The notes beneath the pieces were generated by a model. That model was not told the DNA's origin. It ran no database searches and saw nothing but the letters and a program-made list of their open reading frames with translations. A program made the position numbers and the translations under genes. Below, piece by piece: positions 7,931 through 15,340 of a stretch of 27,031 bases of DNA. Each line of letters starts with the position of its first letter. Position 1 is the stretch's first letter. The stretch comes from Sideroxyarcus sp045866275 (GTDB lineage: Bacteria > Pseudomonadota > Gammaproteobacteria > Burkholderiales > Gallionellaceae), in assembly GCA_045866275.1 (NCBI GenBank), contig BAAFRX010000025.1, positions 1 to 27,031 on the forward strand, read 5' to 3'.

Positions 7931-8605
7931 TCAACCGCGGCTGACCGGCCGCCACTTCTTTTGCCACACGGCATGGACTCGCTGCGGGTATTTGTGTTTG
8001 CCCAGGCTGCCGTTGTAGCGCGCCAGCGCCCGATGGAGGTCGCCTTTTTCAATGTCCAGGTAGTAGCGCAGAATGGTGCAGCCGTAGCGCAGATTCATGC
8101 GCAGATGGAACAGATTGTGTTCGGGTGCACCAATGGCGCGGGTCCAGAACGGCATCACCTGCATGTAGCCGCGCGCGCCCGCCCGCGACACCGCATATTT
8201 GCGGAAACCGCTTTCGACCTCGATCAGTGCCAGCACCAGATGCGGGTCCAGACCGGCCCGGGTAGCTTCGTAGTGCACGGTGCTGAGGAACTCGAGGCGC
8301 GCGGGCTGGTTCGGCATCCGCGCTTGCAGGCGTCGCGACATTTCGTTCAGCCACTTGTCCGCTTCGTAGCGGTTGGCAAAAGCCAGCTTGGGCGCGGCCT
8401 GATCCGTCACGCTGTGTTGCAGTACGGCACGCACGCTGGCGGACAGGGCTTCCTCGCGCTGCGCTCCGGCGTGCGCGACAAACGGCAGATAAAGCGCGAG
8501 GATCAGGAGGGCGGATTGAGGATTGAGGATTGAAGAAAAAGCGAAGCCGCGGCCGCGCCGTAAGCCGGTCCTGAATCCTGAATCTTCAATGGATCCTCGT
8601 CTCAT
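7931..8605 (-). CDS. Lytic transglycosylase, SLT domain
   Basis: 224 residues. It cleaves peptidoglycan between MurNAc and GlcNAc in the periplasm. SLT hallmarks are ALIEVESGF (catalytic Glu in VESGF, about residue 131), GARGYMQVMP, NLRYGCTILRYYLD and ALARYNGS. A hydrophobic export segment (SALLILALYLPFVAHAGA, about 31-48) is preceded by an unusual N-terminal extension encoded by GGATTGA-type repeats. The ATG overlaps the proS stop (ATGA), which supports this start. Expression probably depends on proS translation. Confidence 0.85.
   Translation of the reverse strand: MRRGSIEDSGFRTGLRRGRGFAFSSILNPQSALLILALYLPFVAHAGAQREEALSASVRAVLQHSVTDQAAPKLAFANRYEADKWLNEMSRRLQARMPNQPARLEFLSTVHYEATRAGLDPHLVLALIEVESGFRKYAVSRAGARGYMQVMPFWTRAIGAPEHNLFHLRMNLRYGCTILRYYLDIEKGDLHRALARYNGSLGKHKYPQRVHAVWQKKWRPVSRG
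8513..8590. repeat. GGATTGA-type tandem/inverted repeat inside a signal-peptide region
   Basis: Three GGATTGA units run at 8513-8533, followed by AGAA. About 35 bp later a related block in inverse orientation (TCCTGAATCCTGAATCTTCAAT, 8569-8590 read in two parts) carries two GGATTCA-like units on the minus strand. Both blocks lie within the 5' codons of the lytic transglycosylase gene. It looks like a small dispersed repeat that has inserted between proS and the export signal. Confidence 0.65.
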
Positions 8606-10314
8606 AGTCTGGATTGTACGAGCTTGGCGATGTCTTGCAAGGCTACGGCCTGCGCGGCCGCATCGCGGCGGGCCTGGTATTCGACCTTGCCCTCCTTCAG
8701 GCTGCGCTCGCCGAGGGTGATGCGATGCGGGATGCCGATCAATTCCAGATCGGCAAACATCACGCCGGGGCGTTCATCGCGGTCGTCCAGCAACACCTCG
8801 CAGCCGGCAGCCGTGAGCTCGGCATAAAGTTGTTCTGCTGCCGCGCGCACCGCCGTGCTTTTCTTGTAGCCGATGGGCGCGATGGCGACCTGGAACGGCG
8901 CTATGCCAGCCGGCAGAGTGATGCCGCGCGCGTCGTTGTTCTGTTCGATGGCGGCGGCCACGATGCGCGATACGCCGATGCCGTAGCAGCCCATTTCCAT
9001 GATCTGCGCCTTGCCGTTCTCGTCCAGATAGGTGGCCTTCAGCGCCTCGGAATATTTGGTGCGTAACTGAAAAATGTGGCCGACTTCGATGCCGCGGCAC
9101 AGCTCCAGCGTGCCGCGGCCGTCCGGTGACGGGTCGCCCGCGACCACATTGCGGATGTCGGCGACCAGGTCGGGCTCGGGCAGGTCGCGCCCCCAGTTGA
9201 TGCCGGCGGTGTGGAACTTTGGTTTGTTGCTGCCGGCGACGAAATCGCTCATCACGGCCACGCTGCGGTCGGCGATCACGCGCGTCTTGCTACGGTCTAT
9301 GCCGACCGGGCCAAGGAAGCCGGGCGGGCAATCGAAGAAGGCGCGTATCTCTTCCTCGCGCGCAAAACGGAAATCGGCCATGCCGGGCAACTTGCCGGCT
9401 TTGACCTCATTGAGATTGTGGTCGCCGCGCAGGAGCAGGATGACCAGCCGGTCTTCCGCCGTAATCACGGCCAGCAGTTTGACCGTGCGTGCGAGCGGGA
9501 TGCCGAGCAGGGCGGCCACGTCTTCGCAGGTGGTCTGGCTGGGCGTGGCGATATCGCGCTTTTCTTCGGCAGGTGCGGCACGCGGATTGGTCGGGGCGAG
9601 TGCTTCGGCCAGTTCGACATTGGCGGCGTAGTCGGAATTCGGGCAGAACGCCAGGCCATCTTCGCCGGAATCGGCCAGCACGTGGAATTCGTGCGAGCCG
9701 CTGCCGCCGATTGCGCCCGTGTCCGCGGCCACCGCGCGGAACTGCAAACCGAGGCGGGTGAAGATGCGGTTATAGGTGTCGTACATCACGCGGTAGGTTT
9801 GTTCCAGGCTGGCGAAGTTCGCATGGAAGGAATAGGCATCCTTCATCATGAACTCGCGCGCGCGCATCACGCCGAAGCGTGGACGCACCTCATCGCGGAA
9901 CTTGGTCTGGATCTGGTAGAAATTCACCGGCAACTGGCGGTAGCTCCTGATTTCGCGGCGCGCGATGTCGGTGATGACCTCCTCGTGGGTTGGACCGAAG
10001 CAGAACAGGTTGTCATGGCGGTCGCGGATTTTCAGCATTTGCGGCCCGAACACGTCCCAGCGTCCGGTTTCCTGCCACAGCTCGGCCGGTTGCACCGCAG
10101 GCATCAGCAACTCGAGCGCGCCGCTGCGGTCCATTTCCTCGCGCACCACCCGTTCCACCTTGCGCAGCACGCGCAAACCGAGTGGCATCCAGGTGTACAG
10201 GCCGCTGGCCAGACGCTTGATATAGCCCGCGCGCAGCATCAGACGGTGGCTGACCAGCTCGGCTTCGGTCGGGGCTTCCTTCAGGGTGGAGATGAAAAAT
10301 TGCGAAACGCGCAT
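8602..10314 (-). CDS. proS: Prolyl-tRNA synthetase
   Basis: 570 residues, matching the bacterial-type ProRS length (E. coli 572). It charges tRNA-Pro. Class II motifs are visible: motif 1 region RAGYIKRLASGLYTWMPLG (about 28-46), GPTHEEVITDIARRE (about 108-121), and the catalytic C-terminal part with GCYGIGVSRIVAAAIEQ. The Cys/Ala editing (INS) domain lies between motifs 2 and 3 (about 225-385). A C-terminal anticodon-binding domain follows (PFQVAIAPIGY onward). It is divergent from rppH, and its stop overlaps the start of the lytic transglycosylase gene by four bases. Confidence 0.97.
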   Translation of the reverse strand: MRVSQFFISTLKEAPTEAELVSHRLMLRAGYIKRLASGLYTWMPLGLRVLRKVERVVREEMDRSGALELLMPAVQPAELWQETGRWDVFGPQMLKIRDRHDNLFCFGPTHEEVITDIARREIRSYRQLPVNFYQIQTKFRDEVRPRFGVMRAREFMMKDAYSFHANFASLEQTYRVMYDTYNRIFTRLGLQFRAVAADTGAIGGSGSHEFHVLADSGEDGLAFCPNSDYAANVELAEALAPTNPRAAPAEEKRDIATPSQTTCEDVAALLGIPLARTVKLLAVITAEDRLVILLLRGDHNLNEVKAGKLPGMADFRFAREEEIRAFFDCPPGFLGPVGIDRSKTRVIADRSVAVMSDFVAGSNKPKFHTAGINWGRDLPEPDLVADIRNVVAGDPSPDGRGTLELCRGIEVGHIFQLRTKYSEALKATYLDENGKAQIMEMGCYGIGVSRIVAAAIEQNNDARGITLPAGIAPFQVAIAPIGYKKSTAVRAAAEQLYAELTAAGCEVLLDDRDERPGVMFADLELIGIPHRITLGERSLKEGKVEYQARRDAAAQAVALQDIAKLVQSRL

Positions 10315-10435
10315 GTTGGGTGCTCATTGGGGGCTTGGGAAGGCGGCAATTCTACTGCAAGCCGGGTCGGCCGTCTTTCCAGTCGGGGCGAAATGTGGAA
10401 CAATCCGGACCGTTAAAAAATGTATGGGGCGAATC

Positions 10436-10981
10436 ATGATAGACCGTGAAGGTTATCGCCCGAATGTCGGCATCGTTCTGACCAATGCAAAGAATCAGGT
10501 GTTCTGGGGCAAACGCATCAAGCAGGATGCGTGGCAATTTCCGCAGGGCGGCATCCAGCACGGCGAAACGCCGGAGCAGGCCATGTACCGGGAACTGCAC
10601 GAGGAAATCGGCTTGCATGCCTGTCACGTCGAGATTCTGGGGCGCACCCGGGACTGGATGCGTTACGATGTGCCGCAGAGTTGGGGCAAGCGCGAGTCGC
10701 GTTCGCATTTCAAGGGGCAAAAGCAGATCTGGTTCCTGCTGCGGCTGACCGGGCACGATTGCGATGTCTGTCTGCGTGCGTCGGAACATCCGGAATTTGA
10801 TGCCTGGCGCTGGACCGAGTACTGGGTAGAACTGGACTCGGTCATCGAATTCAAGCGCGAGGTGTACCGGCTGGCCTTGAATGAATTGGTGCGTTTTTTG
10901 CCTGCCCTGCGCGGGCCGCAGGCGCAATTGCATCGTTCGTATCGCGAATATCAGTTGAATATCAATCAGGAGAAAACATGA
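10436..10981 (+). CDS. rppH: RNA pyrophosphohydrolase (Nudix)
   Basis: 181 residues. It removes pyrophosphate from the 5' end of mRNAs and so triggers RNase E-dependent decay. The N-terminus MIDREGYRPNVGIVLTN and the Nudix box GGIQHGETPEQAMYRELHEE (about residues 37-56, with REXXEE) are canonical; the length is near E. coli RppH (176). The start at 10436 is preferred over longer upstream frames because it matches the family N-terminus and has GGGG at 10426-10429. Its TGA overlaps the ATG of the CBS gene by four bases. Confidence 0.95.
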   Translation: MIDREGYRPNVGIVLTNAKNQVFWGKRIKQDAWQFPQGGIQHGETPEQAMYRELHEEIGLHACHVEILGRTRDWMRYDVPQSWGKRESRSHFKGQKQIWFLLRLTGHDCDVCLRASEHPEFDAWRWTEYWVELDSVIEFKREVYRLALNELVRFLPALRGPQAQLHRSYREYQLNINQEKT

Positions 10982-11574
10982 TTACCGAATACAGTGCCCT
11001 GGCATCCGAACCACTGAAAACCTGCGCCTCGTTCGTGAGGCCGTCCCACACCTTGCCGGCCCGGGTCAAGTTGAGCAGCCCCGCGACCGATGCCATGACG
11101 GATTTGAGCAAGGTCTCGGTGGTCAGCGTGCGCGCCGCCACCTCGATGAACAAGGCCAACGCCAAGATGATCAAGTACGGTGTGCGCCTGTTGCTGGTGC
11201 TGGACGACGAGGAACAGGTTGCCGGCATCATCACCGCCAGCGATGTGCTGGGTGAAAAGCCGATGCGCTTTCTGCAGCAAATGGGCGGCACCCACGCCGA
11301 TATCCTGGTCAGCGACATTATGACGCCGCAGTCGGAGCTGGAAGTGCTGGATATCGCGGATGTCAAGAATGCAAAGATCGGCGCCATCGTCGCCAGTCTG
11401 AAGAAAATGAATCGCCAGCACGCACTGGTGGCAACCTCAATGCCGGATGGCTGCCAGATGGTGTGCGGGATATTTTCCGCCACCCAGATCGGGCGCCAAC
11501 TCGGCGCGCAGGCGCAGAGTTTCGAGATTGCGCGCACCTTCGCCGAAATCGAGGCGGCCATTGCCAAGGGATGA
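10978..11574 (+). CDS. CBS-domain protein
   Basis: 198 residues with a tandem CBS pair. CBS1 spans about 40-92 (SVVSVRAATSMNKANAKMIKYGVRLLLVLDDEEQVAGIITASDVLG) and CBS2 about 110-175 (VSDIMTP, then IGAIVASLKKMNRQHALVAT). CBS pairs bind adenine nucleotides and act as energy or signal sensors; no catalytic domain is attached, so the partner is unknown. An AGGAG site precedes the ATG, which overlaps the rppH stop (ATGA). Cotranscription with rppH is very likely. Confidence 0.88.
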   Translation: MITEYSALASEPLKTCASFVRPSHTLPARVKLSSPATDAMTDLSKVSVVSVRAATSMNKANAKMIKYGVRLLLVLDDEEQVAGIITASDVLGEKPMRFLQQMGGTHADILVSDIMTPQSELEVLDIADVKNAKIGAIVASLKKMNRQHALVATSMPDGCQMVCGIFSATQIGRQLGAQAQSFEIARTFAEIEAAIAKG

Positions 11575-11634
11575 AGTTCGTTGTGGTTCGCATTGCCGGC
11601 GGTGTTGCCGGTTCATGAATTGGAGTCGATCCAG

Positions 11635-12588
11635 ATGATGTCATTCCGTTTACGTGTTGCAATGTGTGCGCTGTTGTTTGCTTTTGCGGGGTGCTCCAGC
11701 ATCGGCACTCCCTTTGAGTCGGGCAACGAACTGCATGTTCGGGTCGAGCAAAAACCGTCTCCGGGTGCGCGCGAGCAGAAATATCCGGTCACGGTGCGTA
11801 TTGCAGCCTATGTCGATGCGCGTAGCGGTGTTGATCCGCGCCAGGTGGGTATTTCGAATGCGCGCATTTTAGGCTTGCGCGGCAAACAGATCATGTTGGA
11901 TCGTGACGTGGCTGTTCTGGTGGGCGAAGTGATGCAGAAACAGATGGACGATGCCGGTTTCCAAGTGCTTGCGGCGGATGCAAAAAATGCCCAGTTTCAA
12001 CTAAACGGTTCGATCAAAACGTTGAGCGTCGATATCAAGGAGCGCGATTACAGGAATATCGTCGTCGAATCCACCTTGACCGAGGTGGCCAGTGGCAAAG
12101 TGATCTGGTCGGGGTTGGTTGCGGAAAAAAAGGACGTGTATGCGGGGAGTTCCGGCAACACCAAGCAGGATGTGGCGGCATATCTGCACAATGGATTAAA
12201 GATTGTTGCCACCAAAACCAGCGAATCAATTCTCTCGGTGATGATGTCGGCACGCCCCGATCTGTTCGGATTGGATGCGACCATCAAGCCGGTGCAAGGA
12301 GTGACGGTGCGGGCTGCGGCCTTGCCGAGCGGTGCGGCGCCAGTCACCGCGACAGTGGCTGGCGTGGCTGCGGAACTGCATACGGGGGCATTGGTGTTAA
12401 GTTCGGCGCCGACACGCGCCAAAGTGTATGTGGATGACGTCTATTACGGTCTCACTCCGCTGCGTCTGGACCTGGCGCCGGGCATTTATCCGGTCAGAAT
12501 GGAACTGGAGGGTTATCAGTCAGCGACAGAAAAAGTGTCGGTGCGCAGTGAAGATCACACCGAGCTGGAAATGAAATTGCACAAATGA
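11635..12588 (+). CDS. Lipoprotein with C-terminal PEGA domain
   Basis: 317 residues. The N-terminal signal ends in a lipobox-like FAGC (LLFAFAGCSS, Cys about 21), so it is probably an outer-membrane or periplasmic lipoprotein. The middle part (about 45-200) resembles YajG/ABC-auxiliary lipoproteins: a run with VLVGEVMQKQMDDAGFQV, VESTLTEVASGKVIWSGLV. The C-terminus (about 255-317) is a PEGA domain (SSAPTRAKVYVDDVYYGLTPLRLDL), a fold seen in surface or cell-wall-associated proteins. ATG 11635 has TGGAG nine bases upstream; ATG 11638 is adjacent. It ends at a strong terminator. Function is unknown. Confidence 0.75.
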   Translation: MMSFRLRVAMCALLFAFAGCSSIGTPFESGNELHVRVEQKPSPGAREQKYPVTVRIAAYVDARSGVDPRQVGISNARILGLRGKQIMLDRDVAVLVGEVMQKQMDDAGFQVLAADAKNAQFQLNGSIKTLSVDIKERDYRNIVVESTLTEVASGKVIWSGLVAEKKDVYAGSSGNTKQDVAAYLHNGLKIVATKTSESILSVMMSARPDLFGLDATIKPVQGVTVRAAALPSGAAPVTATVAGVAAELHTGALVLSSAPTRAKVYVDDVYYGLTPLRLDLAPGIYPVRMELEGYQSATEKVSVRSEDHTELEMKLHK

Positions 12589-12603
12589 GGTTGTTCGAAG
12601 TAC

Positions 12604-12632
12604 AAAAAAGCCGCGCACTGCGCGGCTTTTTT
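12604..12632. terminator. Bidirectional intrinsic terminator
   Basis: A perfect 7-bp stem GCCGCGC / GCGCGGC with loop ACT is flanked by six A on the left (12604-12609) and six T on the right (12627-12632), so it can stop transcription from the lipoprotein gene (+) and from dut (-). Confidence 0.93.
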
Positions 12633-12647
12633 GTTGGCCAAGGTGCA

Positions 12648-13097
12648 TCAGTGTTTACCGGTGCTGCCGAATCCGCCACTGCCGCGCTGGCTCATCGGAA
12701 ATTCTTCCACGATGTTGAATTGCACCTGCGCCACCGGCACCACCACCAGTTGCGCGATGCGTTCCAGCGGCATCAGTTCGAACGGATGCTGGCCGCGATT
12801 CCACACTGAAATAAAAATTTGTCCCTGATAATCCGAGTCGATCAGACCGACCAGATTGCCCAGGACAATGCCGTGTTTATGGCCCAGGCCGGAGCGTGGC
12901 AGAATCATTGCGGCATAATGCGGGTCGTTCAGATGCAGGGCGATGCCGCTGGGCACCAGTTCGCATTGTCCTGGGCGGATGGTCATGCAGGTTTCGATAC
13001 AGGCGCGCAGGTCGATTCCGGCCGAACCGGGGGTGGCGTAGGCAGGTGGGTGGTCATGCAGCCTCGGGTCCAGCACTTTGATGTCCACTTTTTTCAT
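12648..13097 (-). CDS. dut: dUTP diphosphatase
   Basis: 149 residues of the trimeric dUTPase fold. It hydrolyses dUTP to dUMP and PPi, limiting uracil in DNA and feeding dTMP synthesis. The five family motifs are visible: PGSAGIDLRA (motif 1), PRSGLGHKHG (motif 2), GNLVGLIDSDYQG (motif 3), a MPLERIAQLVVVPV segment (motif 4) and the C-terminal RGSGGFGSTG (motif 5). Its ATG overlaps the coaBC stop by four bases (ATGA), the same neighbour order as dfp-dut in E. coli. It ends at the bidirectional terminator. Confidence 0.97.
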   Translation of the reverse strand: MKKVDIKVLDPRLHDHPPAYATPGSAGIDLRACIETCMTIRPGQCELVPSGIALHLNDPHYAAMILPRSGLGHKHGIVLGNLVGLIDSDYQGQIFISVWNRGQHPFELMPLERIAQLVVVPVAQVQFNIVEEFPMSQRGSGGFGSTGKH

Positions 13098-14344
13098 TTT
13101 TTCTTTCCCTTTCGGTACAGCGTGACGACATGCCGCAGCAGCGCGCGGGCCAAGTCGAGTTTGTCCGCGCGCGGCAAGCGGTGTTCGCCGGCTGCGTCGA
13201 ACAGCAGCAATTCGTTGTCGTCGTTGCCGATGGCGTCCTGCGCCAGATTGGCGGCCAGCAGCGGGATATTCTTCTTTTTGCGCTTGGCGGTTGCATGCTC
13301 ATGCAGTTTTTCGCTCTCGGCGGCGAAACCGACGCAGAACGGCGGCCGGGGCAGGGCGGCGACGTAAGCCAGAATATCCGGGTTGGGCAAGAGTTGCAGG
13401 GTCAGCGCAGCGTCGCTCTTCTTGATTTTTTGCGTATTGGTTTGTGCCACGCGGTAATCGGCGACCGCCGCCACGCCAATGAAGATATCGGCCCGCGCCA
13501 CCTCCCGTTTAACCGCTTCGAACATCTCCACGGCGCTGACCACGTTGACGACCTGTGCGCCGCGGGGCGGGGGCAATGCGACCGGCCCCGAGACGAGGTT
13601 GACCTCGGCGCCCATTTCCAGCGCCGCCTGCGCCACCGCATACCCCATCTTGCCGCTGCTGCGGTTGGTGATGCCGCGCACCGCATCAATCGCTTCGTAG
13701 GTGGGGCCCGCCGTGATGAGTATTTTTACGCCCCGCAGGTTTGGCAGGTCTGACTGTAGGTCTGACTGTTGGTCGGACTTCAGTCCGACATCCCCACGCG
13801 CCGTTTTTCCCTCCAGAAAAGCAAGAACATCCCGCGCCAGTTCTGCGGCTTCCAGCATCCGTCCCAGGCCTTCCTCGCCGCAGGCCTGCGGGCCGCTGTC
13901 CGGGCCGAGCAGGGTCGCCCCATCGGCTGCCAGGCGTTGCACATTGCGCTGCGTTGCCGCGTTCGCCCACATCTGCCGGTTCATCGCCGGCGCGACCAGC
14001 AAGGGGCAGTCGCGTGCCAGACACAGGGTGGAGAGCAGGTCGTCGGCTTGGCCGTTTGCCAGTTTGGCGATGAAGTCGGCGCTGGCCGGCGCGATCACGA
14101 TGGCATCGGCGCTGCGGCTGCCATGGATATGCGTCATGCCCTGCGCATCCTGCCATTGGTCGATCCAGACCGGGCGGGCGGTCAGGGCTTGCAGCGTGGC
14201 GGGCGTGATGAAATGCGTTGCCGCCTCGGTCATTGCTACCTGCACCTCGATGCCTTGCTTCAGCAGCAGGCGTGCCAGTTCCGCCGCCTTGTAGGCCGCG
14301 ATGCCGCCGGTGATGCCGAGCACGATGCGTCTGGACTGTTTCAT
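13094..14344 (-). CDS. coaBC: Bifunctional phosphopantothenoylcysteine decarboxylase/synthetase
   Basis: 416 residues, coenzyme A synthesis. The CoaC part (about 1-175) is an FMN-dependent decarboxylase with GITGGIAAYKAAELARLL, SADAIVIAPASADFIAKLANG and APAMNRQMW. The CoaB part (about 200-416) ligates cysteine to 4'-phosphopantothenate, with ITAGPTYEAIDAVRGITNRSSGKMG and the C-terminal AKRKKKNIPLLAANLAQDAIG. Between the two is a linker with repeated S-D-(L/Q)-Q units encoded by a tandem DNA repeat. The start at 14344 matches the family N-terminus; an open frame continuing upstream is a shadow of mutM. It overlaps dut. Confidence 0.96.
   Translation of the reverse strand: MKQSRRIVLGITGGIAAYKAAELARLLLKQGIEVQVAMTEAATHFITPATLQALTARPVWIDQWQDAQGMTHIHGSRSADAIVIAPASADFIAKLANGQADDLLSTLCLARDCPLLVAPAMNRQMWANAATQRNVQRLAADGATLLGPDSGPQACGEEGLGRMLEAAELARDVLAFLEGKTARGDVGLKSDQQSDLQSDLPNLRGVKILITAGPTYEAIDAVRGITNRSSGKMGYAVAQAALEMGAEVNLVSGPVALPPPRGAQVVNVVSAVEMFEAVKREVARADIFIGVAAVADYRVAQTNTQKIKKSDAALTLQLLPNPDILAYVAALPRPPFCVGFAAESEKLHEHATAKRKKKNIPLLAANLAQDAIGNDDNELLLFDAAGEHRLPRADKLDLARALLRHVVTLYRKGKKK
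13746..13789. repeat. 12-bp tandem repeat plus palindrome in the CoaBC linker
   Basis: Two exact copies of AGGTCTGACTGT (13746-13757 and 13758-13769) are followed by a diverged third unit that forms an 8-bp inverted repeat GTCGGACT / AGTCCGAC around TC (13772-13789). All units are in frame, so coding is preserved. The palindrome resembles a small dispersed repeat. Confidence 0.8.
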
Positions 14345-14372
14345 GGCGCGCATCTTAACAAGAAAATCCGCC

Positions 14373-15188
14373 TCAGGACTGGCAGTGCGGGCAATAGAAA
14401 CTGGCGCGCTGACCTTGCGTGATGCGTTTGATCGGTGTGCCGCAGCGGCGGCAGGGTTCGCCGGCACGGCCATAAACGAAATAATGCTGCTGAAAGTAGC
14501 CGCTGGAGCCATCGCTGTGGACGAAATCGCGCAGGCTGCTGCCGCCTTGCCGGATGGCTGCGCGTAAAACTTCACGCACGGTGCGCACCAGCGTCGCGCT
14601 GCGTGCCCGTGTCAATTTATGGGCGGCCAGTTGCGGCCGGATGCCGGCGCGGAACAGCGATTCATTGGCGTAGATGTTGCCGACGCCGACCACCAGATGA
14701 TTGTCCATCAGCGCCTGTTTGATCGCCGTTTTACGGTTACGCGTGTTCTGATGCAGATAGTCCGCATCGAACACCTTGCCGAGCGGCTCCGGTCCCAGGT
14801 TTGCCAGCAGCGGATGTTCCGCAATATCGCCCGTGTGCCACAACACCGCCCCGAAGCGGCGCGGGTCGCGCAGGCGCAGCAATTCCCCGTGGTCGAGGAG
14901 CAGATCGAAATGATCGTGTTTTTCCGGCGCAGTGCCGTGCGGCAGGATGCGCAGGCTGCCGCTCATGCCGAGGTGCAGGACGAGTGTGCCCTGCGCAAAA
15001 CCGATCAGGAGATATTTGGCACGGCGCTGCAGGGTGTGCACGGTTTGGCCGCGCAAGCGTTCGGGCAGTTCGGGCGGAATCGGCCAGCGCAGGCGGGCGT
15101 TGCGCACAATGACCCTGCTGACGCAGCGACCCTGCAGGTGCGGCGCGATGCCGCGCAGGGTGATCTCTACTTCGGGAAGTTCGGGCAT
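14373..15188 (-). CDS. mutM: Formamidopyrimidine-DNA glycosylase
   Basis: 271 residues. It removes 8-oxoguanine and FaPy bases and nicks the abasic site. The mature N-terminal proline nucleophile and glutamate are in PELPEVE (Pro2, Glu3). The helix-two-turn-helix region has VVGVGNIYANESLFRAGI, and the C-terminal zinc finger is C-RRC-...-C-PHC (about 248-268). Full length for the family. It lies 28 bp upstream of coaBC on the same strand, so mutM-coaBC-dut is a probable operon. Confidence 0.97.
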   Translation of the reverse strand: MPELPEVEITLRGIAPHLQGRCVSRVIVRNARLRWPIPPELPERLRGQTVHTLQRRAKYLLIGFAQGTLVLHLGMSGSLRILPHGTAPEKHDHFDLLLDHGELLRLRDPRRFGAVLWHTGDIAEHPLLANLGPEPLGKVFDADYLHQNTRNRKTAIKQALMDNHLVVGVGNIYANESLFRAGIRPQLAAHKLTRARSATLVRTVREVLRAAIRQGGSSLRDFVHSDGSSGYFQQHYFVYGRAGEPCRRCGTPIKRITQGQRASFYCPHCQS

Positions 15189-15207
15189 ATCGTGTCAGTC
15201 TTCCAGG

Positions 15208-15326
15208 TCACGCGGAGGCGCGGAGTGCGCGGAGAAATTCAAGACAGGCAGTGGATGCCCGGTCGCCATGCAGACGGTTTTATCCAAACACGGCAATGAC
15301 TCCGTGTTCTCCGCGCCTCCGCGTGA
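15208..15326. repeat. Inverted repeat, CGCGGAGGCGCGGAG family
   Basis: An exact 18-bp arm TCACGCGGAGGCGCGGAG at 15208-15225 is matched in reverse complement at 15309-15326, with an 83-bp centre that codes for nothing I can support. It fills the gap between the start of mutM and the end of the GldG-like gene. It has the form of a small dispersed inverted-repeat element and carries no transposase. Confidence 0.8.
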
Positions 15327-15340
15327 GAACGCATTTTGTT

